From positions 62,001-126,000 of the forward strand of contig JASAMV010000254.1 in the NCBI GenBank assembly GCA_030248065.1: a stretch of DNA of 64,000 bases. Reading direction: 5' to 3'. Position numbers and translations under genes: made by a program. The first letter of the stretch is position 1. Each line of letters begins with the position of its first letter. The DNA is from Rhynchonema sp. JSB1_4 (taxonomy: Eukaryota; Nematoda; Chromadorea; Monhysterida; Xyalidae). Shown piece after piece: positions 40,501 to 54,665 of this stretch. The notes below the pieces were generated by a model, which was given only the letters and a program-made list of their open reading frames with translations, searched no databases and was not told the origin of the DNA.

Positions 40501-43327
40501 AGGGTATCCAAACATTGAACGAAACCCAGAGAAACAACAAAGTTGGCTCCAAATGAGAAGCGGTCCAACCCCAAAAAAGTGTAATAAGCTCAAATCTTGG
40601 TCTGCCCAGCGCCACAAAGTGAAAGCCGCGCGATTGTTGTTTGCTTACTTTTTTGTACATTTGTGTCGGGATTTTGTTTGTTGGCAAAATATAGCCTAAG
40701 CGCGGCTATTTTCGCTCCGCTATCCAGACAGAGTGAGGTTGTAAAAAAAGAAAGTGCGAAACTTCTGTTCAACCCATTAATCTCCTGCGCAGTAAGGAGT
40801 GGGCCAAAAAAGCACAAAATATCCACGTGGAAAGCCAAAGTCTGGTGGATTCAGGCCGAAAAGCAAGAATTTGTGATCAACAGCAGATAAAAGTGACGTG
40901 AATGTATTTGTGTGTGTGTGCACAGCTTGCACCGTGCAAGGCGCGCTAACGTTTACGGATTGAAGCAAATGAGCTGAAAAATGGGACCGAAGCAAAAACG
41001 TGTGAGTTGGCAGAGTACGCATCCTTACAGATCTGCTCATTTGACGACAATTTGGTAACATCGGCCCAGTTTTGAGCTGCTTAAACCGCTCATGTACCAT
41101 AACCTTTGGCTTCAGTCCATGTTTTCAAAGCATTTGGTTCGGCACAAGAAATATGTAAAAATTGCCTGTAATATCACATACATGAGAGCAATGAAGACTA
41201 TACTGAAAGTGAAATTCAAATGCCCACCGGGTCGCAAACAAACGCACAAAACACGAAACACGCAAATGGCCAAAAGCTCATCAAAAACACGACTCGCTTC
41301 AATCAAGCGTGAAATCAGTTCCATCATGTTCACTACATGACACTTGGGAGGAATGCAGATTTGATTGATCGGTTTTCGTTGTGGCTTATGTAAAGAAACA
41401 CAGTTTGTTGCTTACAGCGGCTACCGGAATCCGGAATAAACCGCGACACTGTTAAACGTTAAAATAGCAAGATGTTCCAAAACACGGGTCATGCATGCTT
41501 CGTTATTTGAACAAGTCCGACCGAAGGATCTGATAACCTAATGATTACCATAGCTCTCATTTCAAGCACACACGAGCACAAAAACGCTGGTCCGAAATTG
41601 TATTTCCCGATTGCAAGCAAGCTGCATTCCAGCAAAAGCAAAAAGCACTGCACATCCGCATGACAGTAATGTGATATCTCTCTCCAGTGGATATCTCTAT
41701 CTTGATCTCGAGTGCTTACACAGATGCAAACGTCGTTAAACATGGAATCAAACCCAGCCCAGGACATTACACACATGATATGAACATAAACATTATCATG
41801 GTTTTATTGCACGGTTTGTGTCTGGTTCATGAATCAGCCAGCAGACTATAGAGCCCAGAGATGACTTTATAAAATGAAGTACGGCAAAAGTGGGTCTTCA
41901 AGAAAGGCCTCAATATTGCACAGCTCATATAAGGCAAGACGAAAACGCTTAAAAAACAGATAATCATAAAAAGTCTCAGCGGGGCGATAATGGCGTTAAG
42001 GCACATAATAAATGGCATATTGTGTGGTGGCGTCAATTCAAAACCATGTTGTGTCCATTCACGAGGCCGTTTCATGCGCAGCTATATAATTGACCATTTT
42101 GCTGCTCGAACCAATATGAAAGCGGAAATTCATACGCGCACAAAAACTGCCAATGGACAAGCAACAACGTCGCCATAACCCCACATCACAACAAAAAGCC
42201 GTGTACCGCACATTATTGAAACCGACCATCAAAAACAGACTTGCTTCATCCCCGCATATGGCCAGCATATCCTATGCTATGGGCATTTCCGGTTCTAAAA
42301 ACCCTCTGATGCAAATTTACTGCTGGTGTTATACACAGAGGAAACAACGAATTCCACAGGAAATTGGTATAATAACGTGACACACACGTTTGCATGTGAG
42401 CCCGGCCGGGGGCACAAACATGACTCTTGGAAGTTTGCGGCAAATTTACGGGCCAATGCCAAATTTACAGCTTGGACGGTGTGGTAAAGGCCCTAAATAT
42501 GATGACTCACAATGCACAAAAGGACCACTGGGCAAGTGTGGCGGTCATTTTTAGGTCACAACTCACAAGACGGCGGTAAAAATGGGCATATATCATTATG
42601 GTTAGCGCGCGCAGTAGACGAACCCTTGGATTTGAGTTTGGCATCGGGGCCCATTGGGGATATCCACCTTGGTGTACTGTCTGGAACGGGAGTGCAAACA
42701 AAAGAATTATGCAGCATGCAAACATTCGTAGAATCCAAAATGGACGCGGGGGTGGCAGGTCCCAACGGGCTAGGCACAAGAAATTGGGGCACCGCAGTTT
42801 GAAGCACTGCTGCAATGACAAACTTGAGGCCATTTCGCTTGAATTCGGGCTTATGATTAATGGGTGACTTGGGGTCACGAAACAACTACATTCGCTGTCT
42901 GTGTGTGACTAAATTTTAGACCTGGCCTCACAGGAAAGCTACATACGAAGATCTTGGAAACATATAAAGAAACCAATCAAACACTCAGAAATGCCAGAAG
43001 AGCTTGTTTGGCTATCAGATGTGACGCAGACTATACAACTACATAACATTTTATTGATACTTGAAATCAAAGGTTTGGTTTAACTGTTTCGCTTTGTGCG
43101 CCGAATTTAATGAAAATCTCATGACCAAGAATAGACCTTCATGAAAGAGATTTTGCAAATATTTTATACCAGTCGTACAAAGAAAAGAAGACATTTCTGT
43201 TATCAAAATTGCTTCAGTGTGCCTGAGCCATACGTGCGGGTGGGAAACAGGCAGGGGATATTGGACCAAGTCATCTTGGTCGGACCGGCTACAAATTGCA
43301 TCGGTGTTATTATGGCACCGTAAACTC

Positions 43328-43480
43328 GGAATTTTCGTGCCGTGCGTACAAGAGCTTGCACAACAATCGAGTTTGCACGAAATGTGTATTCATGAAACAT
43401 CGTCGAGGGATTGGAGGAATTCGAAACTGGAAACACGCGACCAGGAGGAACATGTTGAAACACGTGGCACCAATATTCTG
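43328..43480. mobile_element. Short inverted-repeat element of the TAGTGCCGTG family
   Basis: Left end GAATTTTCGTGCCGTGCGTA and right end CGTGGCACCAATATTC are imperfect inverted repeats related to the ends of the element at 47081-47366. No reading frame inside. Confidence 0.5.
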
Positions 43481-46400
43481 ACTTTACTACGAGTGCGACG
43501 AAGTCACGGCATTACGATACACAAATAGTGCGCGCGCGAGCGTGACACCAGCGAGCTAGGATGACCAGCAAAAGCGTATCGAAATTTGCGACACAGGCAC
43601 CAGCCAAACGACGGACACCAGCGTAAAATTTGATTTCCGTTTTACGCCCCTCTAATGTCTTTTACTTCGTCATGCGTTGGTATAAAGATGGGCCAGCACG
43701 CACCATTGAGGTCTTTGGAATTCATGCCTTCAGGTACTTAGTTCTAGTTCGATTCTGCGGTTTGAGGACCAGATTTGAAACTGATCTGTGCACATTATGC
43801 AAGCGCATGCATATGAGACTCAAAGATGGCACCGCCCAGCCCTCCTGACAGCTATGGGACCCTCTCTGATTCCACTATACTCTTCGGCGTGTGGTTGGCG
43901 CAATTACGAAATCAGGGCGTGCATTTTGGAGTAAAATGCGTACTACTGTACTTGTGTGGACACCACAATACCACGTGCGTGAAACTGGTAAACATACAAG
44001 ATCTCACATCATGCTATAACTGCAGACTGATAACTGCTCATTATGGGTTGGCGTGGGGATACTATAGAAAACTGAAAAGTGGATTTCGATACATGTTCCA
44101 ATTTATTTATCCGAAATTTTGTAATGCGCAGGAACAAGCCGGTTTTGGTGTGAGGAGTTGTTTACCACTGTCATTGTATCGGTTAGACTCCAGCATTTGC
44201 TGAGAACTCAAAATTGGCTCATTTTCTTAATGGAACACGAGTAACATTACTGTGTAGTTGGACATGCAAAGTAGCCTTGATTTGGGCATGGCACACTATT
44301 CATGCCACGGTGCAGAAAGACCCAGGGGTAGGGGTCACGTGTGTACAATTTGAACTGAGGCATAATGCAAGCAAATAAGTTTACATTAGTAATTCCATAA
44401 AATGTGTTGTAAACCGGAGTAATGCCATAACAGTTGAAAATGGCACACAAGTTTACGGTTTTCCAAACAAAAGTCATAAAAGTGCATAGCAGTAGTAGCA
44501 GGTCATAAAACGATGCAAACAAACAAATGTGTGTGCAAAATGGTGCACAATATTCCAGTTGTAAATTTATATTCAGTTTTAGTGGAAATAGCCATAAAAG
44601 AGCGTAACTGACCGTGATCTGAGCATCGCCAACTTTGCGTCGTTTGTAATTTCACAATTATTATTATCGTTTTTATAATTTTTATGATCGTCAATTTCCT
44701 GCTGCGTTTTGTTGTGACTCGGCGGCGGCCAGGTTCGATGGCAACACTTGTTGTTGTTGTTGGTAATCATTTTGAACTTTTATCGACGAGACGATCTTAA
44801 ATCTGAAATTATCCGAAACAACCATTGGTTTCAGAAATTATGCATGAATTTTCAATTGCAAAACAATATTTCGAAAAATTGACACAGAGTATACCTATAC
44901 ACATGTAGCATTAGCCTATAGCCCCGAAAGGATAACGAATGGCGGAATCGAGATTTCGGACCAATAAAAATGTATGCAGACAAGAAAAGAGGCTGTCGAA
45001 TGCCATAATATTCAAGCAAGCCAGAAGCAAATGAGGCGCGAATTTCAGACAGGTAAAAATCATAGAAATTATGCACGGTATATTTGAGCGTTGCGCATAT
45101 TTGACAGCACCGCGGGTAACAAAGAGAAGACAGCGCGTACGGCACAGTGGATGGATTAGGCAAGCCGTCGAAAACAGTAATTATTAGCTGAACATTTTGA
45201 GCTTCTCATCTCGTGAGCCACTGCGCATGAGACAAAACCTAAATCTGACAAAAAAGTAAGCAGCACAATGCTATGCAAATATAAATTGTCTCATATCATA
45301 TGGCGGCTGTCACTAAGCCATAAGCCAAGCTTGACCACAATAAGCATGCAGTACCCATAGCTGGGTCATGTACCAGGCAGGTATGGGGCACCTGTAGTCA
45401 TAAATACACAAGCAAGCAAGGTGATAGATCGTTTATTTGATTCAAGGTTATGCGAACCAACCTTGCACTGCTCCCTCGGGGACTAATTCTGACCGGATTT
45501 CCTTAATTGGACAGATATTGGGTAAAGGCAGGTTATGCATGGATATCGGTGGCTTTTGAGGTCTTAGGTGTCGTCTTACACTATGACACGACTGATATTG
45601 GTTTCCATTGTTTTTGAGACATTGCAATTGTTGTTGTTTTTCGATCGACTAATAAGCAAAGTTGTATTTTGATTCATGGACACATCCTTGAGCAACATCC
45701 ATGTGGGAAAGTCCATCACCTTTTCTGCACGCAAATAATATTGGATCACAACAATCTGGCAATAACAATCAAAAATTATAGATGCAAGAAACACCTCTGC
45801 CAAAAATAATATATCCCTCTGATGCGCGAAATTACAAGGTTGCATATTATCAGACAAGCACAGAAGCAGACAGGAGGAAGACGGACAATCATTGCAAAAA
45901 GAAGATATCTGAAATCCCAGCGGGTTTCGCCTGATCTGACAAGATAATCGGCGGATACATTGATGGGCACAAATAATGATTTTGATGATAAATTACCTGC
46001 GAACACACTCGATGTTCATGGTCACATGATGACCCTCAAAACTGTCTTGTTTACATTTGGCAAATGAATCTTAGCAGTTTCTATGGTTGTTGTTTTCCAT
46101 GGTCTATTGGTGGACTAATGTGCTGGTTCTTTTTGGTTGGCTATATCGAACTGCTTTCACAGACGGGCGGCACCCCACGTCAGTGCTTATGTGCAAACGT
46201 CCATATAGCATCTCGTCAGACCCATGGCACAACAAGGCAGAAGCCATCGGCTGGATGCACGGGACTGAATTCGGTTAAAATCGACAAATTCAACCCAAAT
46301 CTACATTTTCTGCTGCAAACCAGAAATTGCACCATGACTTTCAGTAGTAACCACGTTGGGTATAGGTTCCAGATGTGAGACCACTAATAATGATGAACAA

Positions 46401-47080
46401 TGAGCCTCACGGACAACAAATTTGCAAACAAGCGTGCCATAAATTTAGTCCTCAGTCTAGTCGGGGTGGTGTCGCGGAACGCAGACGGAACGCATAAATC
46501 CATCAACGAATGAACGGCAATCTGTTCGACATGCTTACAACATCCCCTCGTGTTTCCATTGTTCACCATGTATTCCTACATGTTTGTAATTTGTTCCCAA
46601 GGTGTCACTGATGCTCAAGTGACTCACTAAATTATCGTTTTTTGGGGTTCCTGCGAAGCAATTGTACCCCTGGATTCTGATAAATTGGGAGCAATAAACG
46701 ATGCAAAAAGCGGAAACCATACCGAACGATCGGGATATATTTCAATGAATTAGTTATAAATAGTAACAGTTGCGAGAATATGTATGGTGGCCGCAAAAAA
46801 CTCGCCCAAACTGATTTGAGCCTGCGGGAACTGATTTATGGCCCACATCGTAGCATGGAGCGGAGGAGCATTTTCAGTGGCGCATCAGCCAAATGTTACA
46901 GATTATACATTGATATTGAATGGATGGCCATGAAACGACACGGAGACCAATAAATAAATAAAACATAATTGGGTCTGGCAGCAAAAAATGTGCGCGCGCG
47001 CGCCACCACCGTTCCATACAAGGTCGAACATCATGCGGTTATGTCTCAGTACAAATATGACTGTAACGCGTAACAACTTG

Positions 47081-47366
47081 GATTATTAGTGCCGTGTGTA
47101 TAAGAACAACAGTTCATGATGTCTGTGCAGGGTCCAGGTGGCATGCCATGCTTGCTGTGTATTTTACTCACGATATTTGTGCACTTATTGCACAACCGGT
47201 GATGTTTTAAGCGAGCATGAAACCAAGCTCGTGTATGTCTGGGGTCACGTGACAATCTGCTATGTACATTCGCGACGTAGCGCCCCTGTGAAGACAGGTG
47301 AAACCTGGCCACCGAAAACGCGCTGCACAATTTACATCATGGTCATGCGCACGGCACTAATATTCT
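47081..47366. mobile_element. Inverted-repeat element containing a ~130-bp family core
   Basis: Ends GATTATTAGTGCCGTGTG and GCGCACGGCACTAATATTC are inverted repeats. The interior (about 47215-47340, +) carries CTCGTGTATGTCTGGGGTCA, CGTGACAATCTGCTATG, CTGTGAAGACAGGTGAAACC and GCTGCACAATTT, the blocks of the dispersed ~130-bp family. This suggests that the short copies elsewhere are internal pieces of a larger terminal-inverted-repeat element. Confidence 0.6.
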
Positions 47367-50300
47367 GAACCGGTTCTGTAATGGTACGCGTGCACAATAT
47401 GCACAGTGTACAGAAAACATCGCAACGATCACGAAACACTTATGGAACACAACGTCATGGAAAGCAAATCCAAACATCAGAAAGGTCCTGTTTGGTGACG
47501 AACAGAATATGTACTATAGATACTACTCACTGTGACAAACGGCAGCAAAATGCGCACAAAGTAACCGCACAAGATTATTGATGGCTTTTGGTTGCGCTAG
47601 CCTATGTGATTGAGCCATTTTTACTGATTAGACAGCAAAAACACTTTCTCATTTACCGATAGCCTTCTTATTTATGCATGGTAATGCGGCTTTTGCAACA
47701 GTTTGCGGTTGAAATGGCTCAACATTGCGAATGGAAAAAGTTCAATGACGGAAAATATTTGTGCTGCGCGTGGCTTGATCTATTGCATCCATTATGGTAT
47801 TCATTTATGGTATTGATTAGTCGGATCCGAAGCAAAACGGCCGTAAAAGTATACCAATAAATGAATAGTCACAAAAAATCACGCGCTTCCGCCTCAAAAA
47901 AATGCGGTTTGACCTGCGCGCGGGGCGAGCGAGTCACATTTTTGGCCGCATGTGACTGCGGACTGAATGGGGTGTTGTGATATGTGATACGGTCATCATG
48001 TGATCTCGTAAATATTCATAAAATTGAAATGTCACATTTTGCCGAAAAAACAGACACATACAATGCGCACTCGCACAATACAGAAGCCAAATTGAGCGCA
48101 TTTATGAAAGAGTTGAACAACCGCTGGCGTTTTGTGCTACTAAGCAACATTGATTGGAATGAAATGCAATCAATCGGACTAATCAATCAATCTATTGATA
48201 TTGATATGATAGGTTGATGCGCTTGATTGAACAAAGTTGATGTGAATGCATACATACATGCCTGTACGATGCGCTTGAAGTTAGACTCATGCAGGAGCAG
48301 GACAACGCGAGTTTTGAACAATGCAATAATTGGAGGACAAACAAAGCACCGCAGAATTCTATAAGAGCACCCCGCAAATAAGCCTTCACCGGTATACTTT
48401 TTCGAAAAGACACTTGAAGTTGGCAAACTGTTCAGAGTTAGGGGCTAATCCGCAGAATTCTCCGGCGAAAAGGTCAAAATCGCTGGCTATCGCAAAAAAA
48501 CAGGCCTCGTGTCCTTGTCGACAAACTTGCTTGATCGTGAAAACGACGCTGTGTGATGGAGGTTTGTTTCCTGTTGAGTTTAGTGACTCAATTTTCGATT
48601 ATTTTCGCAGATAAATTTTGTTTAATCGACTAATAAGGGACACGTTGAGATGGCTGATGCCAAATGTCGCCATATTAAAGTCGTATAATTTACGAGATAC
48701 CGAGCCTAAATTCAAAGGTAAAGGGCCTATCCGCCTTTGCTGGTCGCATGCGAGCGTTGCATTTTTGAATAATCGGAAACACAACAGGCGTGCAGCACGC
48801 ACACTGCAACAATATTTATGTGGCTGATTAGGGGACAGGTTTTTACGACTTTGCCCGACTTATTGGCGCATTTTAACGACATTCCAGGGGGAACGGGGAT
48901 GGAAATACGGTAAATACTGACTTAACGAACATGAAGTCGTAAATCTAGTCAGTTAGAATAAGATGCGTACGCAACGAATGTATAAAAATTGAATGACAGA
49001 CAATGGAAATTACAGATCATGATTGACATGGCATCGGTTTGCTATCGTAAACCAGAAAAACACCGATGTAATAACGTCACAACAGGTCGTCACAAGCAAA
49101 TATTGTTACAGGTCGATCCAAAAGGTCTGACAAGCATCTGTCTAAATTGAAGTGTAACGAAATGAGGAAGACGAAAGAGCCTTTAAAAATAGTCAAACAT
49201 GTTCAGAATACAGGTTCGCACCGAGTTGCGACAAAAATCGTCAACGCGAAATTGCCGTATCCATGATGACAGACGTGCTCACGTTTAGATTACTGACTCA
49301 CCCACCACCACACATATGGCCAGTAAAGTGCATGATTAGTACACCAGGGCGCATTTTAATAAATTGTTTATTTCAGCTGTCATGACTGCACGCGGACAGA
49401 TTTCAGACATTTTAATCATGTAATGACCTGTGAAGCTTACCCATTTGGAGATCTGTCACGTTACGCTTGTGCACCCCCTTGGTGGAGGCCCGCTAAATCC
49501 TGCTGGAATGCATGATCAGAGCTCAAGTGCCAGGGGCTCAAAACGGAGATCAAAGGCCCGTATGGTCGATGGAATACAGCTAAGAGGCACGCAAGCGTAG
49601 ATGTTATAACACCGTGAAATATGTAGGCGAAAATTTACAACCAGCTTTTTACCGGCACGTTACGGAAATCTATTGATGTGAATTTTACGTCAATAATGGA
49701 TGCATGTTTAGCTAATTTTCGGACGTAATCGGGTGTACGCGGATGATTAATTGCAATAACCGAATTTATTGGTCAGTGAGCGCGGTGTAAAATTTGGATG
49801 CCACTAAAATTGAACAACCGTAAGAAGCAAAATACGAATGAGGGATGTGGTCAAAAATCTATCATTCGCACGGCATTGTTTCACCTTGGGCACACGCGCA
49901 AGAAACACCTTCGTTTGAATATATAAAAATATTCAAATTTCGAAAAAAAAACGAGCACACACGCGCTCTTTCTCAGTGACACCGAAACACAAGGAGGGTG
50001 TAATCCGGGTGTAATCCTCCGTAAATGCAGACATCTTTTCATTTTCGTCCACACGCACGCACGTGCATGCACGTTCCTCCATTGTGCATGTGCACACATT
50101 GCACGGAGATGTGTGAACGTTGAATTGCTCCCAGTTTGGCATATGGTCCATCTCAAGGCTAGAACAACGAAAGCGACGCTATCTGAATATCGTAATGTGT
50201 GGTTATGTGGCACAATGTGGTTTTGCTAAATTGATACAGTAGCTTGGGAAGGTAGACTGGCACTAGCATTGTTGGATTGTGACACGGTACTACAGTACAG

Positions 50301-53300
50301 TATACCACACCACAAGAGTTGATCAATATCGAATCACAAAAAACGCAGAGAAACATTGATTGATGAACCGAAGTGAGGAGTAAGTTGATTTGTGCACCAA
50401 CCAACCTACAAGGGCAGGTGCTTGGATGGGTGGGAGAAGACGCTGCTGTTTTGATAATGAAGTGCTCCACCTGCACGATTGCTGGTCACTTGTTGCCTCC
50501 TAGACTGAGTGGAGACTTTGAATCACGCACGGATTGGTAAACTTCGATTTCTTGGCGCTCTGACTCAAATTCGTTTCAAATTTAGTTGTGGAATGCGGAA
50601 TGTTCCAAATGCGTAACCATAAACGCCTGCGTGAATGTGGTTTGTGCGAATGTTGGCATTTGAAATTCAAATTCTTGTTGTGCTTTTCCTTGCTCTGACA
50701 AACAGTAGCGAACTCGAGTTCGAACGCTATATATTTCGAACGGAATTACCATATTTATTGGAAAGAGGGTTGGTGCTACGGTTGGGGCACATATGTATTT
50801 CAGTGTGGATAAAATTCCGTTATGCACCATCAAGGAGACGTTATGCAGCCGTTTTTGGCCAAAAACACAGAAGGAAATGCATTTTTTCAAAAAAAAAACG
50901 GATGACTTTACAGTCGAAACAGACAGGATGTGCGAAGTTGCACACCTGCGTTGATGCAAAATTCTGTGACCAAAAAACACACTTGTTGAAAAAAATGACC
51001 ATAACGAAAACATACATACGTGGAACGGTCCCGATGGAAACGACGATTATGTGCAAAAACGATCAGAAAAATATTTATGTGAGCACTTCGTTGGCAGATG
51101 GAATCTAATGGTGGATACAAAACCAGGTAAAATCTGGAATTATTGGGGACCAAAAGAGCATACGCAAGATTCTGAATCAGGGGTACCCCTTTGCCCCCAC
51201 CCCCCAAGAGCAGACATGTAGGCGGCGTGGCACCACCGCACAAGAATTATTGCCTGATGAATAAAGCTCACAGTGTGTGCGTGTGTGTTGTAAACCACCA
51301 CAAGAAACAAACTGTAATAAATAATGTGCATTATTTTTGGCCAAAAGCAGCACAAACCCACATGCGCGCTCATCGAAACATAAGGATCGGCCATAAATTC
51401 TCGCAAAGTACCTCGTGGTCGTGAGCTGACCAACACTGACATGTTGGCTATTGAGGCTGTATGAGAGTGGACCTCAAGGTTTTCGATGGGGATCAGTCTG
51501 GTTTCGATGGGGATCAAATTATAGTCCTCCACCAGAGGAAAAAATAGATATGCCATTTCGATATATGTGGATTGCTTGGCTCAATTTGGTCAGGGTAACC
51601 AATCTGTCGTTTAGCAGATTTACGCGAATAAAAAAATAACACCCCGAAAGTTATTTCCTCCAACTTTATGATCAGCTTATCGGAATTACGACCGGCCATT
51701 AACGCGCCATTATCAGTTCTGATTTGAGCGGGCGCGCACAAAAACCACGACGGAAACCGGGTCGTAAAAACTCGCAAAAACACGAAGATAAACAATAAGA
51801 TACTGCTTTGACGATTACCTTTAGTTTGTCTTGAGCAAATACCCTAAAGTGAGCAAGGTGCACAAAAGGAAAAGCTTGACGTCGGCACATACAGGTGAAG
51901 CGTAAAGCAAAGTTTGGCGAACAAAGAGATTAGAGCGCTTGTGCAAACAGACATGTCAGATTTATGGTGTGTTTGATTAACGCCGACGCGACGCGGCGCA
52001 TTTATGGGGTCAAGATTACTGCAACCACGAAAGGTATTCGAGATATTTAGCCCTTCCGCCCTTTCGCGGTCAAAATGCGTCGAAATAGTCTGCCGAAAGA
52101 AAAGTTCCGTTCCGCACCAGGGCATCAAGATATTGAATAGTCGAGATTTCAAAAGGCGCAAGTTCACAATATAAAGTCATAAAAGTGAAAAGTTCAGCCC
52201 CAAACAGCGGTTTGAACGCGTTCACTACAAGTGAAGCAATAAAATAAGATAAACATATCCAACTTAAACAAATGTTATGGTCGCGAGAAAACGTTGATGC
52301 AATTGTGTGCTGTAATGTATGTACACCAATCCTCGACCACCAAAACATGCACACAATTGCAGAAACTTCCCGGTTCCAAACAGATAATTGTGTGAACTGT
52401 GAACGTGTAATAAAATGATGAAATGTGAGTTTACATAACTGTGTCGGCTGTGCGCTTGTTTTCAAGGTCACTTTCGAGCGCGGACATATAAAAGTTTTAT
52501 GAGCTTCGCCGTAATTGATCTCAAACCAACACACCCGCCCAAAACGGTCATACGGTCAAAGTTTGATGTTGCCGATTTATAAATGGAAATTGAACTGGAG
52601 CTGATTTATTGTCACGTTGACGGTCAGAAAAGTGCTGGAGAAAGAATTTCAACAATTTTATTCTCAAAGTGGCACTTTTATCACCGAAGTGACGCATGGT
52701 TCGGTTATGCCCGCGTGTGCCACACAGGAACTAAAACTAAAATCTAATTTCCGTTACGTAAAGAATGAATGAGCGTGCACTTGACAAAACACTTTTCACG
52801 CTTCGTATTTGAATCGTATAGCGAAGCAATCTAAGAATCATATTACAGTGCTTATTACCAAAACGTACCATAAAGTGTATTGTGACCCTCATTACAGTAC
52901 ATGACCAAATGTACCATATGAAGTGTATATTGACCCTCATTGTAATTGGGTAACAGTGCGCATGGAGCATGACAAAACATGAAGGATGGATGTAGCCCAA
53001 AGGGCATGGAAGACTGCGAACTCAAATTTCGTAATCTCAACAAAACGATAGGATAATTGCTCAAGCGCCCGCATCATCCCAGTCACACAACAAACCATTA
53101 CCATTGGCGTCAGTTAGCCCCCCACAGCTGTGCGGATTTCTTGGTCAGATAACGACTAAACAGAATAACGGTAAGATATTATTGTAAGAGTGGCCTTCGT
53201 GCACATGCCTGCATTATACAGTCATATATAGTGTTTCCTGTTTTTCTTGGTCCAAGGAAACAAGCGGCCCAGTGTTATAACTGAACTTCTAGTTGTGGTC

Positions 53301-53418
53301 GAGATTACACTTTCGACTCAATCACGCAGCTGGCAAAAACGTGTCAAAGTTTGCCTGTGGAATCTAACAACAACAATGTTTCACATGCTCGCTGTGAGCT
53401 TTGTTGGCGTGCGCTACC

Positions 53419-53926
53419 CAGGGTTGGGCAAAAAACGTTTTTTTTCAAAAAATCGTTTTTAAAAAAAACGTTTTTTTAAAAAAAACGTTTTTTTAAAACG
53501 CCCACATGACCAAAATATGCCACCGAAAAAATTGGAAAACGCTCATGTTGGGAAGAAAACGTGGTTAAATGAAGTAATTCTATGTGTTCTGAGGCAAAAC
53601 AAACGGGTTTCAACCCTTTTCTAGCGAGTTGTTAAGATCCCATATCAGACCCGCATCATGGGACTAACTTTGGCCGGGGTCATCACTGAAAGTCAAACTC
53701 CGTATATCGACGTATCTCGACAAAGTAAAAATTGGTCGAAAATTTTTTGAAAAATATGGGACAAAAAATTGATTTTCCTTGATAATCAGGGTACTTTCCC
53801 TGAAAAATTAGGGAAAATGAAGGAAATTCAGGATTTAAAAAAAACGAAAAACGACCCAGGCGTTTTTTTTGAAAAAAACGTCGTTTTTTTAAGAAAAAAC
53901 GCCGTCGTTTTTTTTGCCCAACCCTG
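53419..53926. mobile_element. Non-autonomous hAT-type transposon with 8-bp target duplication
   Basis: The ends CAGGGTTGGGCAAAAAACG and TTTTTTTTGCCCAACCCTG are inverted repeats. The flanks are an exact 8-bp direct repeat GCGCTACC at 53411-53418 and 53927-53934. The 508-bp interior is A/T runs around AAACGTTT words and has no transposase. An 8-bp target duplication with a CAGGG...CCCTG terminus is typical of hAT elements. Confidence 0.88.
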
Positions 53927-54159
53927 GCGCTACCAGCATGTCAATGAAACATTTCACTATGTTTGCTGCTGAGTGTCGTGCTTGGATTAACAAGGACACG
54001 TTCTTAATCTCTTTCATTAGTTTCCTGAAATCTCGACCCCAAACTGGAGTTGAGTTATAACGTGGTGTCGTTTTTTCCTTTGCCTTGCATAAAAAGGAAA
54101 TACTATAGCTATAGGCAAACTACGCCAACATGAGCCCGATTTCGCAGCTGGCAGAATAG

Positions 54160-54305
54160 TGAAACATTCATACGTGGCTGCTGATTTGGGAAATGTTACA
54201 CGTTGAAGAATACAAAGCGGAGCATGATGATTTTCTCTTTCTATTCGTTTTGAATACACACCACCTTCGAAATCGGGCTCGTGTTGGCGTAGTTTGCCTT
54301 TACAT
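54160..54305 (+). repeat. Dispersed repeat, paired with 19548-19685
   Basis: Same order of words as the copy at 19.55 kb: CATACGTGGCTGCTG, TTGGGAAAT, AGCATGATGATTTTCTCTTT, CGAAATCGGGCTCGTGTTGG. It ends next to the TA-flanked element at 54311. Confidence 0.7.
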
Positions 54306-54310
54306 ATGTA

Positions 54311-54665
54311 TAGTCCAACCACGAACTCATGAGACGACTTTGAAATTGACTTGAACGGATCCAATAATGTTCCGGTTCCACGTATTTCGGAAATGAAAGA
54401 AAGAGAAACGCATGTATTTTTTAAAAACACGCTCTCCACCTCGGTGCGTAAATTCCCTTTTGACTCCCAAAACATTTGCGTGTTGAACGACGTTGCTGTT
54501 TGCGTAAGGACGCAACAAATTGAGGTCAGCCAGCTGGAACTTGTCATCATGTCTCTCAGTCCGATCTCTTACTTTTGTTTGCGAAAACACGTCTAACCGG
54601 TGCATTTTTGAATCTGGCCAAGCAAGCTTTAAAAAGAGTCGTCTCATGAGCACGTGGCTGAACTA
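54311..54665. mobile_element. Short inverted-repeat element with TA flanks (copy 2)
   Basis: Left end TA-GTCCAACCACGAACTCATGA and right end CTCATGAGCACGTGGCTGAAC-TA are inverted repeats of about 26 bp, the same family as 24672-24862 but with a longer, unrelated interior and no transposase frame. Confidence 0.75.

Larger units (their letters stand above)
36576..53410. other. Long stretch without convincing genes
   Basis: No exon with protein-family similarity found over about 17 kb apart from repeats listed separately. The longest frame (39892-40617, minus, 241 codons) is rich in F, C, Y and L because the complementary strand is A-rich, and matches nothing I know. In lines sampled between about 40 and 51 kb, A usually exceeds T on +, so the minus strand is T-rich, as is common for the sense strand of long introns. 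Because Prickle lacks its 5' exon(s) and is on minus, part of this may be Prickle's first intron. Simple sequence: a short (CG)n run near 46990 and a GT run near 40910. Confidence 0.45.

Noticed and set aside
39892..40617. 241-codon open frame on minus, the longest in the gene-poor region, with a Cys-rich part (GTCYLIDRCLYDTF)
   Set aside because: No domain recognised; composition (F, C, Y, L) follows from the T-rich strand. An acceptor-like site near 40205 leaves a small chance of one exon, but nothing connects to it.
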